The notes beneath the pieces are model-generated. The model was not told the DNA's origin, made no database searches, and was given only the letters and a program-made list of their open reading frames with translations. A DNA stretch of 64,000 nt from Pseudarthrobacter oxydans (GTDB taxonomy: Bacteria > Actinomycetota > Actinomycetes > Actinomycetales > Micrococcaceae): positions 1,860,001 through 1,924,000 of the forward strand of contig NZ_CP139438.1 in assembly GCF_034258515.1 (NCBI RefSeq). Reading direction: 5' to 3'. This document shows positions 7,535-16,033 of the stretch, in pieces (the first letter of the stretch is position 1; each line of letters opens with the position of its first letter). The translations under genes were made by a program, and so were the position numbers.

Positions 7535-8878
7535 CTACTTGCCCGCTGCGGTGGCGTCCGCCTTGGCTTCCTTGGCTTCCTTGGCGGGCAGCGGCTGCGG
7601 GTGCAGGAACGCTTCAACGATGAGGGGCGTTGCCAGTTCCACCTGCCACTCACGTGCGCCCAGGGCGCGGAGTTCGGTGGCGACTGCTGCTTCGGTGATC
7701 TCCGCCGGCGGCCGCCAGGCCACGCGCCGCAGGTAATCCGGGGTGAGCAGGTTCTCCAGCGGGAGGCTCAGCGACTCTGCCTTCGCCTGCAGCAGCGGCC
7801 GGGCGGTGGCCAGGCGGGCGGCCGCCTCCGGGTCCCGGTCCACCCAGACACGGGGCGGAGGCGGCGCGTTGGTGGGCAGGTGCAGCGGCGGGAGTTCTTC
7901 GAGATCCCGGGCAGCTGCGATGCAGCGCAGCCAGCGGGGCGCTTCACGTTGCGCCGCCCGGCCGTGGAAGCCCTTGGTGCCCAGCAGCTGCGGCACGGTG
8001 GTCGGCATGGCTTTGGCAGCCGCCACCAGGGCGGAGTCGGGAATCAGCCGTCCCGGTGCCACGTCCCGTTTCTGTGCCAGGGAGTCGCGCTCCAGCCACA
8101 GCTCACGTACTGCTGCCAGCTGCCGGCGGTCCCTGATCTGGTGCAGGCCGGAGGTCTTCCGCCACGGGTCCACGCGGGCTGGAGGCAATCCGGCGGCCAG
8201 GATCGCCGCAAATTCCTGCTCGGCGTACTCCAGCTTTCCGTCGGCCTGGAGGAGCTCGATGAGTTCCTCCCGCAGTTCCGTGAGGACTTCGACGTCCAGT
8301 GCGGCATACCGCAGCCAGGGTTCAGGCAGGGGCCGGGTGGACCAGTCCGCTGCCGAGTGCTCCTTGGCGAGTCCGAAGCCGAGCAGCTGTTCGATGACGG
8401 CGGCCAGGCCCACGCGGGGCAGCCCGGCCAGCCGGGCGGCAAGTTCAGTGTCGAAGAGCTTGTCCGGCCACATGCCCAGCTCTGAGAGGCAGGGCAGGTC
8501 CTGGCTGGCGGCGTGCAGGATCCATTCGACGCCGCGGAGGGCATCGTTGATGATGTCCAGGTTCTCGAAGGGTTCGGGGTCGATCAGCCAGGTCCCGGCG
8601 CCCTCGCGCCGGATCTGGACCAGGAAAGCGCGCTGCCCGTAACGGAAGCCGGAAGCCCTCTCGGCGTCCACCCCTGCCGGTCCGGTTCCGGCGGCGATGG
8701 CCGCAGCGCAGCGCTCCAGGCCGGACTGCGTCTGGATGACCAGCGGAACGCCCTCCCGGGGAGCAGCCAGCTCAACGATTTCGGGGACGGGGCTGTCAAA
8801 GCCTTCCACCGTGATGTGGGGTGCGGCATCAGCGGCCGGGACGCCGGCCGTGGTGTTTTCCGGAATGTTAGGGGTCAT
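7535..8878 (-). CDS. Ribonuclease D-like 3'-5' exonuclease with HRDC domain
   Basis: The 447-residue protein has a DEDDy exonuclease domain: D-x-E in GVDAERASGFRY (about residue 87), the second Asp in LHAASQDLPCLSELG (about 140), and the Y-x3-D motif in WLRYAALDVEVL (about 208). HRDC helices follow at about 235-310. RNase D trims the 3' ends of stable RNA precursors. The extra C-terminal region has an Ala/Lys/Glu-rich tail. The neighbour DUF3000 gene on the same strand, about 120 bp upstream, is a pairing common in actinobacteria. The start ATG is preceded by GGAGGCATC on the minus strand. Confidence 0.88.
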   Translation of the reverse strand: MTPNIPENTTAGVPAADAAPHITVEGFDSPVPEIVELAAPREGVPLVIQTQSGLERCAAAIAAGTGPAGVDAERASGFRYGQRAFLVQIRREGAGTWLIDPEPFENLDIINDALRGVEWILHAASQDLPCLSELGMWPDKLFDTELAARLAGLPRVGLAAVIEQLLGFGLAKEHSAADWSTRPLPEPWLRYAALDVEVLTELREELIELLQADGKLEYAEQEFAAILAAGLPPARVDPWRKTSGLHQIRDRRQLAAVRELWLERDSLAQKRDVAPGRLIPDSALVAAAKAMPTTVPQLLGTKGFHGRAAQREAPRWLRCIAAARDLEELPPLHLPTNAPPPPRVWVDRDPEAAARLATARPLLQAKAESLSLPLENLLTPDYLRRVAWRPPAEITEAAVATELRALGAREWQVELATPLIVEAFLHPQPLPAKEAKEAKADATAAGK

Positions 8879-9000
8879 GATGCCTCCAGTTTACCGGCCG
8901 GCCGGTAAACGCCTGCCTGCCGGGCCGGTGCCTTGCCCGGCCATCCCGTCCGCGGCCCTGCGCCATCGGTCCGCCTTCGGTCCGCCACTGACAAACGGTC

Positions 9001-9651
9001 TCAGTTCCGGCGGCGCAGCGTCAGCGGCGTCACGCCGTCCGGCAGGGGCGGCAGGCCGGCGAAGGTGCAGACCATGTCGGACCAGGCCTCAAGATGGGCC
9101 TGGACGTCGGACGTGGCGGGTGTCCAGGACGCGCGCAGTTCGATGTCGATGGATCCGGGCCTTTCGGACAGGGTGCCGAAACTCTCCGAGAGGACCCTGG
9201 TGGCAGTGCCGCCGGCGGCCCGGTACGCCGCCTTGTGGTTCTCCAGTGCCTCCACCAGCCAGGTCCAGGCGACTGTTCCGAGCATTTCGTCGTTGCCCAT
9301 CTCGGGTTCCAGCTCCGCACGGATATAGGTGACAATGCGGAATTCCCCGTCCCAGACCTCGGAGCCTTGGGGGTCGTGGAGGAGGATGAACCGCCCCGTC
9401 GCCAGTTCCAGCCCGTCCTCGTCTTCCGTTCCGGACGCCGCAGCGAGTGCCATGGCGGCGGGGCCGTGAAGCGGGGTTCCGGGAGTACCGGAGCCGGGGG
9501 CAAAAACTTCTGCGCCCAGGGCCACGGCAAAGGGCGCCAGCCGGGCCGGCGCCGGGATCTCCGCCAGGCGCAGTTCCCGGCGGCACTGGGCTTTCCTGAG
9601 GGTTCCCAGAGCGTGGAGAAACTCCGGGGGAACCTGGTCAAGTGCGTTCAC
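9001..9651 (-). CDS. DUF3000 domain-containing protein
   Basis: The 216-residue soluble protein matches the actinobacterial DUF3000 family in length and in conserved blocks: an N-terminal helical segment with FLHALGTLRKAQCRRELRL, a central GRFILLHDPQGSEVWDGEFR, and a C-terminal ELRASWTPA followed by DMVCTFAGLPPLPDGVTPL. No catalytic motif, signal peptide or membrane segment is visible. It sits directly upstream of the RNase D gene on the same strand, the usual family context, so a link with RNA processing is conceivable but unproven. Confidence 0.8.
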   Translation of the reverse strand: MNALDQVPPEFLHALGTLRKAQCRRELRLAEIPAPARLAPFAVALGAEVFAPGSGTPGTPLHGPAAMALAAASGTEDEDGLELATGRFILLHDPQGSEVWDGEFRIVTYIRAELEPEMGNDEMLGTVAWTWLVEALENHKAAYRAAGGTATRVLSESFGTLSERPGSIDIELRASWTPATSDVQAHLEAWSDMVCTFAGLPPLPDGVTPLTLRRRN

Positions 9652-9718
9652 CTTCGCAGGTTACGCAACTGGGCGGGGCAGGGCGGTTAGGCTCGCCGCC
9701 GGCTTCCGGCGCGGACCG

Positions 9719-10816
9719 TCAGTTCCCGCCATTGTGCAGTTCCCGGCGGAGTGCGGCAACGAAGGCATCCACATCCTCTTCGGTGGTATCGAAGGAACAC
9801 ATCCAGCGCACCTCGCGCGTGGCTTCATTCCAGTCATAGAAGCGGAACGACGCGCGCAGCCTGTCGGCCACGCCTTCGGGGAGGACGGCGAAGACGCCGT
9901 TGGATTCGGTCTCCTGGGTGGGCCGGACGCCGTCGATGGTGTCGACGGCGGCGCGGAGCCGGGCGGCCATGGCGTTGGCGTGGGCGGCGGACCGCAACCA
10001 CAGGTCACCTTCCAGGAGCGCGATGAACTGCGCCGACAGGAAGCGCATCTTGGAGGCCAGCTGCATGTCCATCTTGCGCAGGTAGAGGAGCCCGTGGGCT
10101 GCTTCCGGATTCAGTGCCACCACCACTTCGCCGAACAGCAGGCCGTTCTTGGTGCCGCCAAAGGACAGGATGTCCACCCCGGCGTCGCGCGTGAAGTCCC
10201 GCAGCGGAACCTGGAGGTGGGCTGCGGCGTTGGCCAGCCGGGCACCGTCCATGTGCAGCTTCATCCCCTTGGCATGGGCATGCCCGGCAATGGACCGGAC
10301 TTCCTCCGGCGTGTAGCAGGTGCCAAGTTCCGTTGTCTGGGTGATGGACACGGCCAGCGGCTGGGCGCGGTGCTCGTCCCCCCAGCCCCAGGCCTCCCGG
10401 TCAATCAGTTCGGGCGTGAGCTTGCCGTCCGGCGTGGGGACGTGCAGCAGCTTGATGCCGCCGACGCGTTCCGGCGCGCCGTTCTCGTCCATGTTGATGT
10501 GGGCGGTGGAGGCGCAGACCACGGCGCCCCAGCGGGGGAGCAGCGACTGCAGTGAAAGGACGTTCGCGCCGGTGCCGTTGAAGACCGGAAAGCACTCGAT
10601 GCCTGGGCCGAAGTGGCCCTCCATCAGTTGCTGCAGCCGGGCGGTGTAGTCGTCCTCGCCGTAGGAGACCTGGTGGCCTTCGTTGGCGGCCGCCAGTGCC
10701 GCCAGCACCTCGGGGTGGACGCCAGAGTAGTTGTCCGAGGCGAAACCCCGCACGTTCGGATCATGGAGGCGGATACCGGCGGCGGTTTCAGCGGTTGTTG
10801 TCATGGCTTTGCTCAC
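9719..10816 (-). CDS. ltaE: Low-specificity L-threonine aldolase (PLP-dependent)
   Basis: The 365-residue fold-type I PLP enzyme cleaves L-threonine or L-allo-threonine to glycine and acetaldehyde. Family features are the N-terminal FASDNYSGVHPEVLAALAAAN, the cofactor-stacking region around FPVFNGTGANVLSLQSL, the Asp in KLHMDGARLANAA and the Schiff-base Lys in ILSFGGTKNGLLFGE (about residue 223). The GTG start at 10816 overlaps the stop of the SDR gene (GTGA). An alternative ATG lies four codons inside. It is the last gene of an overlapping three-gene operon with an SDR and a DUF6421 gene. Confidence 0.88.
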   Translation of the reverse strand: MSKAMTTTAETAAGIRLHDPNVRGFASDNYSGVHPEVLAALAAANEGHQVSYGEDDYTARLQQLMEGHFGPGIECFPVFNGTGANVLSLQSLLPRWGAVVCASTAHINMDENGAPERVGGIKLLHVPTPDGKLTPELIDREAWGWGDEHRAQPLAVSITQTTELGTCYTPEEVRSIAGHAHAKGMKLHMDGARLANAAAHLQVPLRDFTRDAGVDILSFGGTKNGLLFGEVVVALNPEAAHGLLYLRKMDMQLASKMRFLSAQFIALLEGDLWLRSAAHANAMAARLRAAVDTIDGVRPTQETESNGVFAVLPEGVADRLRASFRFYDWNEATREVRWMCSFDTTEEDVDAFVAALRRELHNGGN

Positions 10817-11589
10817 GCTTTCAGTGTAGGTAAAGTCCGGGCCGGGGACAGTGACGCCGCCAGCTGCAGCCGCCGGCCGTTCAGTTCGGCGGCCGGGGCA
10901 TCAAAGAGTCCGACGACGGCGCGCGCCAGGTCCTCGACGTCGGTGGCGCCCGAGAAGGACCGTTCGGGGTGGCGGCGGCGCAGTTCCTCATCGACCAGCG
11001 CCTTGACCACCAGCACGACGGCGGCTGCCGCGCTGCCGCCGTTCCTGCCGGCGGCGCGCCTGAAGCCATCAGCGATGGCAAGGGTCCAGGCTTCGGCCGC
11101 TGCCTTCGCGGCGGCGTAACTGGCCGTTGCCGCGGTGGGCTCGGCGGCGGTGGTGGAGGACACCATGGCGAACCGCCCGCACGCGGAGGCGGCGACGTCG
11201 TCGTAGAAAACCCGTGAGACGTTGCGGAGCGTGGTAATTGCTCCGCGCTCAAGGAAGTCCCAGTCCTCGTCGGTCTGGTCCGCGATCCCCTGTGCGCCCC
11301 GCCAGCCGCCCACCAGGTGGATCACAGCATCCATCGGCCCGGCAGCGGCGGTGACATCAGCCCGCAGCTGCCGCACCTCCTCCATGCGTGCAAGGTCGCA
11401 CACGAAGGGGGCAACGCCGTCGCCCGCCCGTCCTGCCGCGGACCTGATCCGCTCCGGGTCTGAGCCCACGGTGAACACACGGTGCCCGGCCTCGCGCAGT
11501 GCCCGGGCCACGGCGACGCCGGACGCGCCGCTGCCGCCCGAAACCAGGACGTTCAGCGGCGGTTTTGCCGGCTCCATAGCAGCTGTCAC
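10813..11589 (-). CDS. SDR-family NAD(P)-dependent oxidoreductase
   Basis: The 258-residue short-chain dehydrogenase has an N-terminal Rossmann motif, VLVSGGSGASGVAVARAL (about residue 14), an atypical TGxxxGxG variant. The catalytic Ser-Tyr-Lys triad is present as MVSSTT, then SYAAAKAAAEAW (Tyr-x3-Lys). The substrate is unknown. GTGA overlaps join it to the DUF6421 gene upstream and the threonine aldolase gene downstream, so the three proteins are expected to be made together. A four-codon-shorter ATG start (11577) is possible. It differs from the acetaldehyde-handling dehydrogenases usually linked to threonine aldolase. Confidence 0.8.
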   Translation of the reverse strand: MTAAMEPAKPPLNVLVSGGSGASGVAVARALREAGHRVFTVGSDPERIRSAAGRAGDGVAPFVCDLARMEEVRQLRADVTAAAGPMDAVIHLVGGWRGAQGIADQTDEDWDFLERGAITTLRNVSRVFYDDVAASACGRFAMVSSTTAAEPTAATASYAAAKAAAEAWTLAIADGFRRAAGRNGGSAAAAVVLVVKALVDEELRRRHPERSFSGATDVEDLARAVVGLFDAPAAELNGRRLQLAASLSPARTLPTLKA

Positions 11590-12953
11590 AGCGCGGATGC
11601 TCCAGTGATGCCGGCAGTGGATTCAATGACCGGGCGCATCTTCTTTTCCAGTGCTTCGTAGAACATGGACAGCGGGAATTCGTCATCGAGCACCTGGTCG
11701 GTGAGGCCGCGCGGCGGCCCCGCCAAGGGCAGCGCTTCCGGCCCCTTGGCCCAAACAGATGCCGGGTGGGGCGTGACGGTGGCGGAGATCAGCTGGTATG
11801 CAGCCAGCCAGTGGGCGGTTTTGGGGCGGTCGATGGAGCGCCAGTACAGGTCGTCGATGCGGGCGCCGAGGGCGATGACAGCATTGGCTACTTCATCCCA
11901 GTCGATGGTCAGCCGGGTGTCCGTCCAGTGCAGGACGCGCTGCTGGTGCAGCCACGCGAACAGCAGCTGGCCGCCCAGGCCGTCGTAGTTCCGCACGCGG
12001 CTGCCGGTGATCGCGAACCGGAAGATGCGGTCAAAGATGATGGCGTACTGCACCAGTTTGGCGTGGCGCCGGGCTTCCGGATCGGCGTCCTCGTCTTTTT
12101 CTATCCGCACGGATTCGCGGAACGCGGTCAGGTCGCAGCGCAGTTCTTCAAGGGAGTACAGGAAGAAGGGCATCCGCTGCTTGATCATGAACGGATCGAA
12201 CGGCAGGTCGCCGCGCATGTGCGTCCGGTCGTGGATCAGGTCCCACATGACAAACGTGGCCTCGGTCAGGTCCTGGTCGGCGAGCATCTCCGCTGCCCCT
12301 TCCGGCAGTTCCAGGCAGGTGGTCTCGGCTGCGGCCTTGAGGACGCGGCGGAACCTGGCCGCCTCCCGGTCTGCGAAGATGGCCCCCCAGGTGAAGGTGG
12401 GGGTCTTGCTGACAGCGACGGTCTCAGGGAACAGCACGGCGGAATTGGTGTCATAGCCGGCGGTGAAGTCCACGAAGCGGATGGGAACGAACAGCTTGTT
12501 CGAGTAGTCTCCCGCCTCAAGGCCGGCAATGAACTCCGGCCAGATCACTTCGACCAGGACTGCCTCCACCAGACGGTTGCTGCTGCCGTTTTGGGTGTAC
12601 ATGGGGAAGACAACCAGGTGCTGCAGGCCGTCCCGGCGCTGTTTTTGGGGCTGGAATGCCAGGAGGGAGGAAAGGAAGTCGGGGGTGGCAAACCCGGCCT
12701 GGGCCCACCGCGAGAAGTCGGTGCAGGCAGCTTCCAGGTACGCCGCATCATGCGGGAAGGCTGGGCTGAGGGCACGAAGCGCATCGATGATCTCATTTAC
12801 CAGGGCAGCAGCCGCTGCGTGGTGTGCGGGATCCGGAATGGAGCCGTCCTGGACCTGGAAGGCCTGGATGGCGGTGGCGGCTGCCTTGAGCCGGAGCCAG
12901 TCATTGTTTTCGGCTGAAATCCCGGTGACGGCGGTGGTCAGGGTTTCGGTCAT
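11586..12953 (-). CDS. DUF6421 family protein
   Basis: The 455-residue protein matches an actinobacterial family I recall as DUF6421; no activity is known to me. It is soluble, with no membrane segments. A noticeable block reads WDLIHDRTHMRGDLPFDPF, with two His four apart that could bind a metal, followed by an acidic or helical segment. I start at ATG 12953, with AAAGG 9 bases upstream; the longer frame to 13004 would place the start inside a perfect 14-bp inverted repeat. It is the first gene of an overlapping operon with an SDR and threonine aldolase. Confidence 0.75.
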   Translation of the reverse strand: MTETLTTAVTGISAENNDWLRLKAAATAIQAFQVQDGSIPDPAHHAAAAALVNEIIDALRALSPAFPHDAAYLEAACTDFSRWAQAGFATPDFLSSLLAFQPQKQRRDGLQHLVVFPMYTQNGSSNRLVEAVLVEVIWPEFIAGLEAGDYSNKLFVPIRFVDFTAGYDTNSAVLFPETVAVSKTPTFTWGAIFADREAARFRRVLKAAAETTCLELPEGAAEMLADQDLTEATFVMWDLIHDRTHMRGDLPFDPFMIKQRMPFFLYSLEELRCDLTAFRESVRIEKDEDADPEARRHAKLVQYAIIFDRIFRFAITGSRVRNYDGLGGQLLFAWLHQQRVLHWTDTRLTIDWDEVANAVIALGARIDDLYWRSIDRPKTAHWLAAYQLISATVTPHPASVWAKGPEALPLAGPPRGLTDQVLDDEFPLSMFYEALEKKMRPVIESTAGITGASAL

Positions 12954-12967
12954 CGTCGGCTGCCTTT

Positions 12968-13008
12968 CTGGTTGCTTGCTATCTATGGCGAGCGTAGCAA
13001 GCAACCAG
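12968..13008 (-). promoter_or_regulatory. Perfect 14-bp inverted repeat (operator candidate) in the DUF6421 operon leader
   Basis: CTGGTTGCTTGCTA (12968-12981) is repeated inverted and exactly as TAGCAAGCAACCAG (12995-13008), with a 13-base centre. On the minus strand it ends about 15 bases before the DUF6421 start codon, overlapping the likely promoter or leader. A repeated TTGCTTGC half-site is typical of dimeric regulators such as MarR or ROK types. No T-run follows, so a terminator is unlikely. Confidence 0.5.
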
Positions 13009-13096
13009 CAGAGCTAATTGAAAAAGTAGCCAAACATAAGAATTACTTTGGCTCAGAGCCCTTTCCAGTGCCCGGAGCAGGTCTTTCCCTGCGGGA

Positions 13097-13618
13097 TCAG
13101 GACTCCTGTTCCGGGCCTTTGACCTGCGGTTCCTCGGCGGGAACCAGCCGGATGGAGATGGAGTTGATGCAGTAGCGCTGGTCGGTGGGGGTCCCGTAGC
13201 CCTCGCCTTCAAACACGTGCCCCAGATGGGAGTCGCATGTGGCGCAGCGGACCTCCACCCGGTCCATTCCCAGCGTGCGGTCGTGGATGTAGCGGACGTT
13301 TCCTTCGGCAAGCGGGGCCCAGAAGGACGGCCAGCCGCAGTGGGAATCAAACTTTTCGTTGCTGGTGAACAGTTCCGCTCCGCAGGCGCGGCACTGGTAC
13401 ACGCCGGCAGTGTGGGTGTCCCAGTATTCGCCCGTGTACGGACGCTCGGTTCCCGCCTGGCGGAGCACGTGGTATTCCTCCGGCGTGAGCTCCTCGCGCC
13501 ATTGCGCGTCGGTTTTTTCCACGCCGTTGCCCGGGACGCCGGCCCCGGCCGGACGCGCCTCCGTGGCCGGCGGTTCCGTGGCTTTGTTTCCGAAGATGCT
13601 GTTTCCGAAGATGCTCAT
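13097..13618 (-). CDS. msrB: Peptide-methionine (R)-S-oxide reductase
   Basis: The 173-residue MsrB reduces methionine-R-sulfoxide in proteins. The structural zinc site is formed by two CxxC pairs, CRAC (about residue 93) and CATC (about 142). The catalytic Cys lies in QRYCINSISIRL, and GWPSFW and HLGHVF are the family blocks. The first 45 residues are outside the catalytic domain and low in complexity. They begin MSIFGNSIFGNK, produced by two perfect tandem copies of a 15-base unit (13586-13600, 13601-13615). No good ribosome-binding site precedes the ATG, so the start is uncertain; the folded domain begins near VEKTDAQWREEL. Confidence 0.9.
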   Translation of the reverse strand: MSIFGNSIFGNKATEPPATEARPAGAGVPGNGVEKTDAQWREELTPEEYHVLRQAGTERPYTGEYWDTHTAGVYQCRACGAELFTSNEKFDSHCGWPSFWAPLAEGNVRYIHDRTLGMDRVEVRCATCDSHLGHVFEGEGYGTPTDQRYCINSISIRLVPAEEPQVKGPEQES

Positions 13619-13632
13619 AGACTTGTCAACGC

Positions 13633-14124
13633 TTACGAGTCGCCGATAAATCCCGAGCCTGCATACAGGTGGAGTACCGGCACGCCCAGTTGGTCCTGTG
13701 CCTTGTTGGCCCAGTCCGTATGGAAGGTGTCAGCGACGGCATGCGGCCGGGTGATCACCACGGCCTGCCCGGCGCCGGTTTCACGGACCTTGGCGACCAG
13801 CCCGTTGACGGCCCCGCCATCCACTATTTCCCCGGTGACGCCTGTGCCCAGTCCCTCCAGGGCGGCCAGGGATACGGCCAGGGTCTCCGCTGCCTGTGCC
13901 CGCTCCTGCGTGGGATCGGGGGTGTGGGCAGTGAGCTCCCTGAATGCCTTGGCAATGTCCAGCATCGAAAGGTTTTCAAGGAAGTCCACCAGCAGGTGCC
14001 GCTCGGTGTTTGCGGGCACGAGCACCACCAGGCGCGTTTCCGCTCCGTCCACCAGGCGCTCGATGTTCAGGCGGTCGTCCGCCCCCAGGGGTTCTTCGGT
14101 CAGGATGACGATCGGTTCACTCAT
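13633..14124 (-). CDS. Conserved hypothetical protein, possibly universal-stress-like fold
   Basis: I do not recognise a named family. The 163-residue soluble protein has an alternating beta/alpha pattern: an N-terminal strand PIVILTEEP, then RLVVLVPANTERHLLVDFLENL, and a C-terminal GAGQAVVITRPHAVADTFHTDWANKAQDQLGVPVLHLYAGSG split over two helices. The last part resembles the end of nucleotide-binding universal-stress-type domains. No membrane segment is present. It starts 4 codons from the divergent hydrolase promoter region and is followed 14 bases later by msrB on the same strand, so it may be co-transcribed with msrB and serve a stress role. That is inference only. Confidence 0.6.
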   Translation of the reverse strand: MSEPIVILTEEPLGADDRLNIERLVDGAETRLVVLVPANTERHLLVDFLENLSMLDIAKAFRELTAHTPDPTQERAQAAETLAVSLAALEGLGTGVTGEIVDGGAVNGLVAKVRETGAGQAVVITRPHAVADTFHTDWANKAQDQLGVPVLHLYAGSGFIGDS

Positions 14125-14248
14125 GGCCCTAGCCTAGTCCCGGAGCCGGTCCATGCGCAGGGGGCGCCGCACCGGCGACGGGCAGGGGCAGGCCTGACGG
14201 TCCGCGGCGAAATGCGGGCTTCGGTGCCCGGGCGGTAAGAATAGTTCC

Positions 14249-15529
14249 ATGGCACCTTTCCAGCGAACCCGCCCCGCCCCCGTTCATGGCCCCGAAACCG
14301 GTGGAATGTCGTTGCGGGCAAAATGGGCAATCGGGGGAGCGATCGGCGGGGGCGGCCTGGCCGGACTCCTGGGCGCCGGTTCGTCGGCGCTGGCGGTGTA
14401 CTTCGCACGCCGGGTCATTACTCCCGCCCGGCAGCGGACGTCGGACCAGGAGATGCTTGCCGTCATCAGGGACGGCCAGGGGCAGCGGGCCATCTTTGCC
14501 GCGACTGACGACACCACGGTTGACGGCGTCTACGGATTCTTCTTCGACGGCGGCAAGGGGCACGCACGGATCGGCCGCATCGTCTCCTACTCGCCCGCCG
14601 ACAGGACCGTGCTGCGCGAGGTTGAGGCGGTATACGCCGGCGATCTTTCCGCGGCGCGCCGCGGCTGGTGGAGCGGGGCCGTCTATCCGGACCCTGCTGC
14701 CGCCGGAATTCCCTATGAGGATGTAAGCATCGACGTAGAGCGCGGGCAGGCTCCCGCCTGGCTGGTCCGCGCCGGCGGCACGGCCCGAACCTGGGCGGTG
14801 ATGGTGCATGGACGCGGCGCCACCCGGCAGGAGGCGCTGCGCGCGGTCGGTCCCGCGCTGGAGCTGGGGCTCACCAGCCTCCTGGTTTCCTACCGGAATG
14901 ACGGCCTGGCGCCATCCGCCGACGACGGCCGCTACGGCCTGGGCTCCACGGAATGGCGTGACATTGAAGCTGCCATCGAGTACGCGCTGGCCAACGGGGC
15001 GGAAGAAATCGTGCTGTTCGGCTGGTCCATGGGAGGCGCCATCTGCCTGCAGACCGCCGACCTGTCCCGCTACCGGCACCTGATCCGGGCCATGGTGCTC
15101 GATGCGCCGGTCACCGACTGGGTCAATGTGCTGGCCCACCACGCACAGCTGAACAGGATCCCCTCCCTGGTGGGGCGGTATGGCCAGCTTATGCTGGGGC
15201 ACCCCCTGGGCAGGCGGCTCACCGGACTGTCCGCGCCCGTGGACCTGAAGGTGATGGACTGGGTGTCCCGCGCAGTTGAGCTGCGGACGCCCACCCTGAT
15301 CCTCCACAGCGTGGACGACGAATATGTGCCCTACGAGCCTTCGGCCCTGCTTGCGGAGCGGAACCCGGAGATGGTGACCTTCGAGCCCTTCCACCAGGCC
15401 CGGCACACCAAGGAATGGAATGTCGACCCCGACCGCTGGGAAGGCCAGGTCAAGGCCTGGCTGCGGCAGCAGCTGGCTCCCAGGCTCAACCCGGGCGCCT
15501 TGAGCTCAATGGCTTCCGGGGGCGAGTGA
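14249..15529 (+). CDS. Membrane-anchored alpha/beta hydrolase
   Basis: The 426-residue protein has one N-terminal membrane segment (about residues 26-50, Gly/Ala-rich). The extracytoplasmic or cytoplasmic alpha/beta-hydrolase domain follows at about 170-410. The nucleophile elbow is GWSMGG (about 258), the oxyanion strand WAVMVHGRG, the acid SVDDEYVP (about 352) and the His is in RHTKEWN (about 388). These form a full Ser-Asp-His triad. Substrate is unknown; the fold suits an esterase, lipase or peptidase. The 3' end overlaps the convergent ybaK gene by 24 bases. Confidence 0.82.
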   Translation: MAPFQRTRPAPVHGPETGGMSLRAKWAIGGAIGGGGLAGLLGAGSSALAVYFARRVITPARQRTSDQEMLAVIRDGQGQRAIFAATDDTTVDGVYGFFFDGGKGHARIGRIVSYSPADRTVLREVEAVYAGDLSAARRGWWSGAVYPDPAAAGIPYEDVSIDVERGQAPAWLVRAGGTARTWAVMVHGRGATRQEALRAVGPALELGLTSLLVSYRNDGLAPSADDGRYGLGSTEWRDIEAAIEYALANGAEEIVLFGWSMGGAICLQTADLSRYRHLIRAMVLDAPVTDWVNVLAHHAQLNRIPSLVGRYGQLMLGHPLGRRLTGLSAPVDLKVMDWVSRAVELRTPTLILHSVDDEYVPYEPSALLAERNPEMVTFEPFHQARHTKEWNVDPDRWEGQVKAWLRQQLAPRLNPGALSSMASGGE

Positions 15530-16012
15530 GCTGATGGAGGCCGTGACGGCGTCCGTGAGGCGGACCAGGTCCGCCGGTGCCAGCTCGATGTCCAGCCCGC
15601 GCCTGCCACCGGAGACCAGCAGGGTGTCCAGCGCCAGGGCGCTGGCGTCCAGCACAGTGGGGGACGGCAGCCGCTGGCCCAGCGGTGAAATGCCGCCGAG
15701 CACGTAGCCGGTGCGCCGTTGGGCCGCCGCGGGATCTGCCATTGCCGCCTTCTTGGCTCCCAGTGCTGCGGCGAACGCCTTCAGGTCAAGGGTTCCGCTG
15801 ACCGGTACGATTCCCACGGCCAGCCGCCCCTCCACTTCCACCATGAGGGTCTTGAAGACCCTCGATGGATCGACGCCCAGGACCTCGGCCGCTTCCGCAC
15901 CGTAGCTAGCGGCTGCGGGATCGTGGGTATACGGGTGGAGCACAAAGGGAACCCCGGCCGCGGCCAGAGCCGCTGTTGCCGGGGTTCCCTGTGCTGCGCT
16001 CTTGCGTGCCAT
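15506..16012 (-). CDS. ybaK: Cys-tRNA(Pro) deacylase, YbaK/EbsC family
   Basis: The 168-residue protein has the YbaK/ProX fold. It hydrolyses mischarged Cys-tRNA(Pro), and related family members act on other mis-acylated tRNAs. Family marks are HPYTHDPAAASYGAEAAEVLG, VFKTLMVEVEGRLAVGIVPV with the conserved Lys, and YVLGGISPLGQRLPSPTVLD. Length is standard. It follows sufE by 21 bases on the minus strand and overlaps the 3' end of the convergent alpha/beta hydrolase. Confidence 0.88.
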   Translation of the reverse strand: MARKSAAQGTPATAALAAAGVPFVLHPYTHDPAAASYGAEAAEVLGVDPSRVFKTLMVEVEGRLAVGIVPVSGTLDLKAFAAALGAKKAAMADPAAAQRRTGYVLGGISPLGQRLPSPTVLDASALALDTLLVSGGRRGLDIELAPADLVRLTDAVTASISSLAPGSH

Positions 16013-16033
16013 GGGTGCTTTCCGCCGCGGGTG

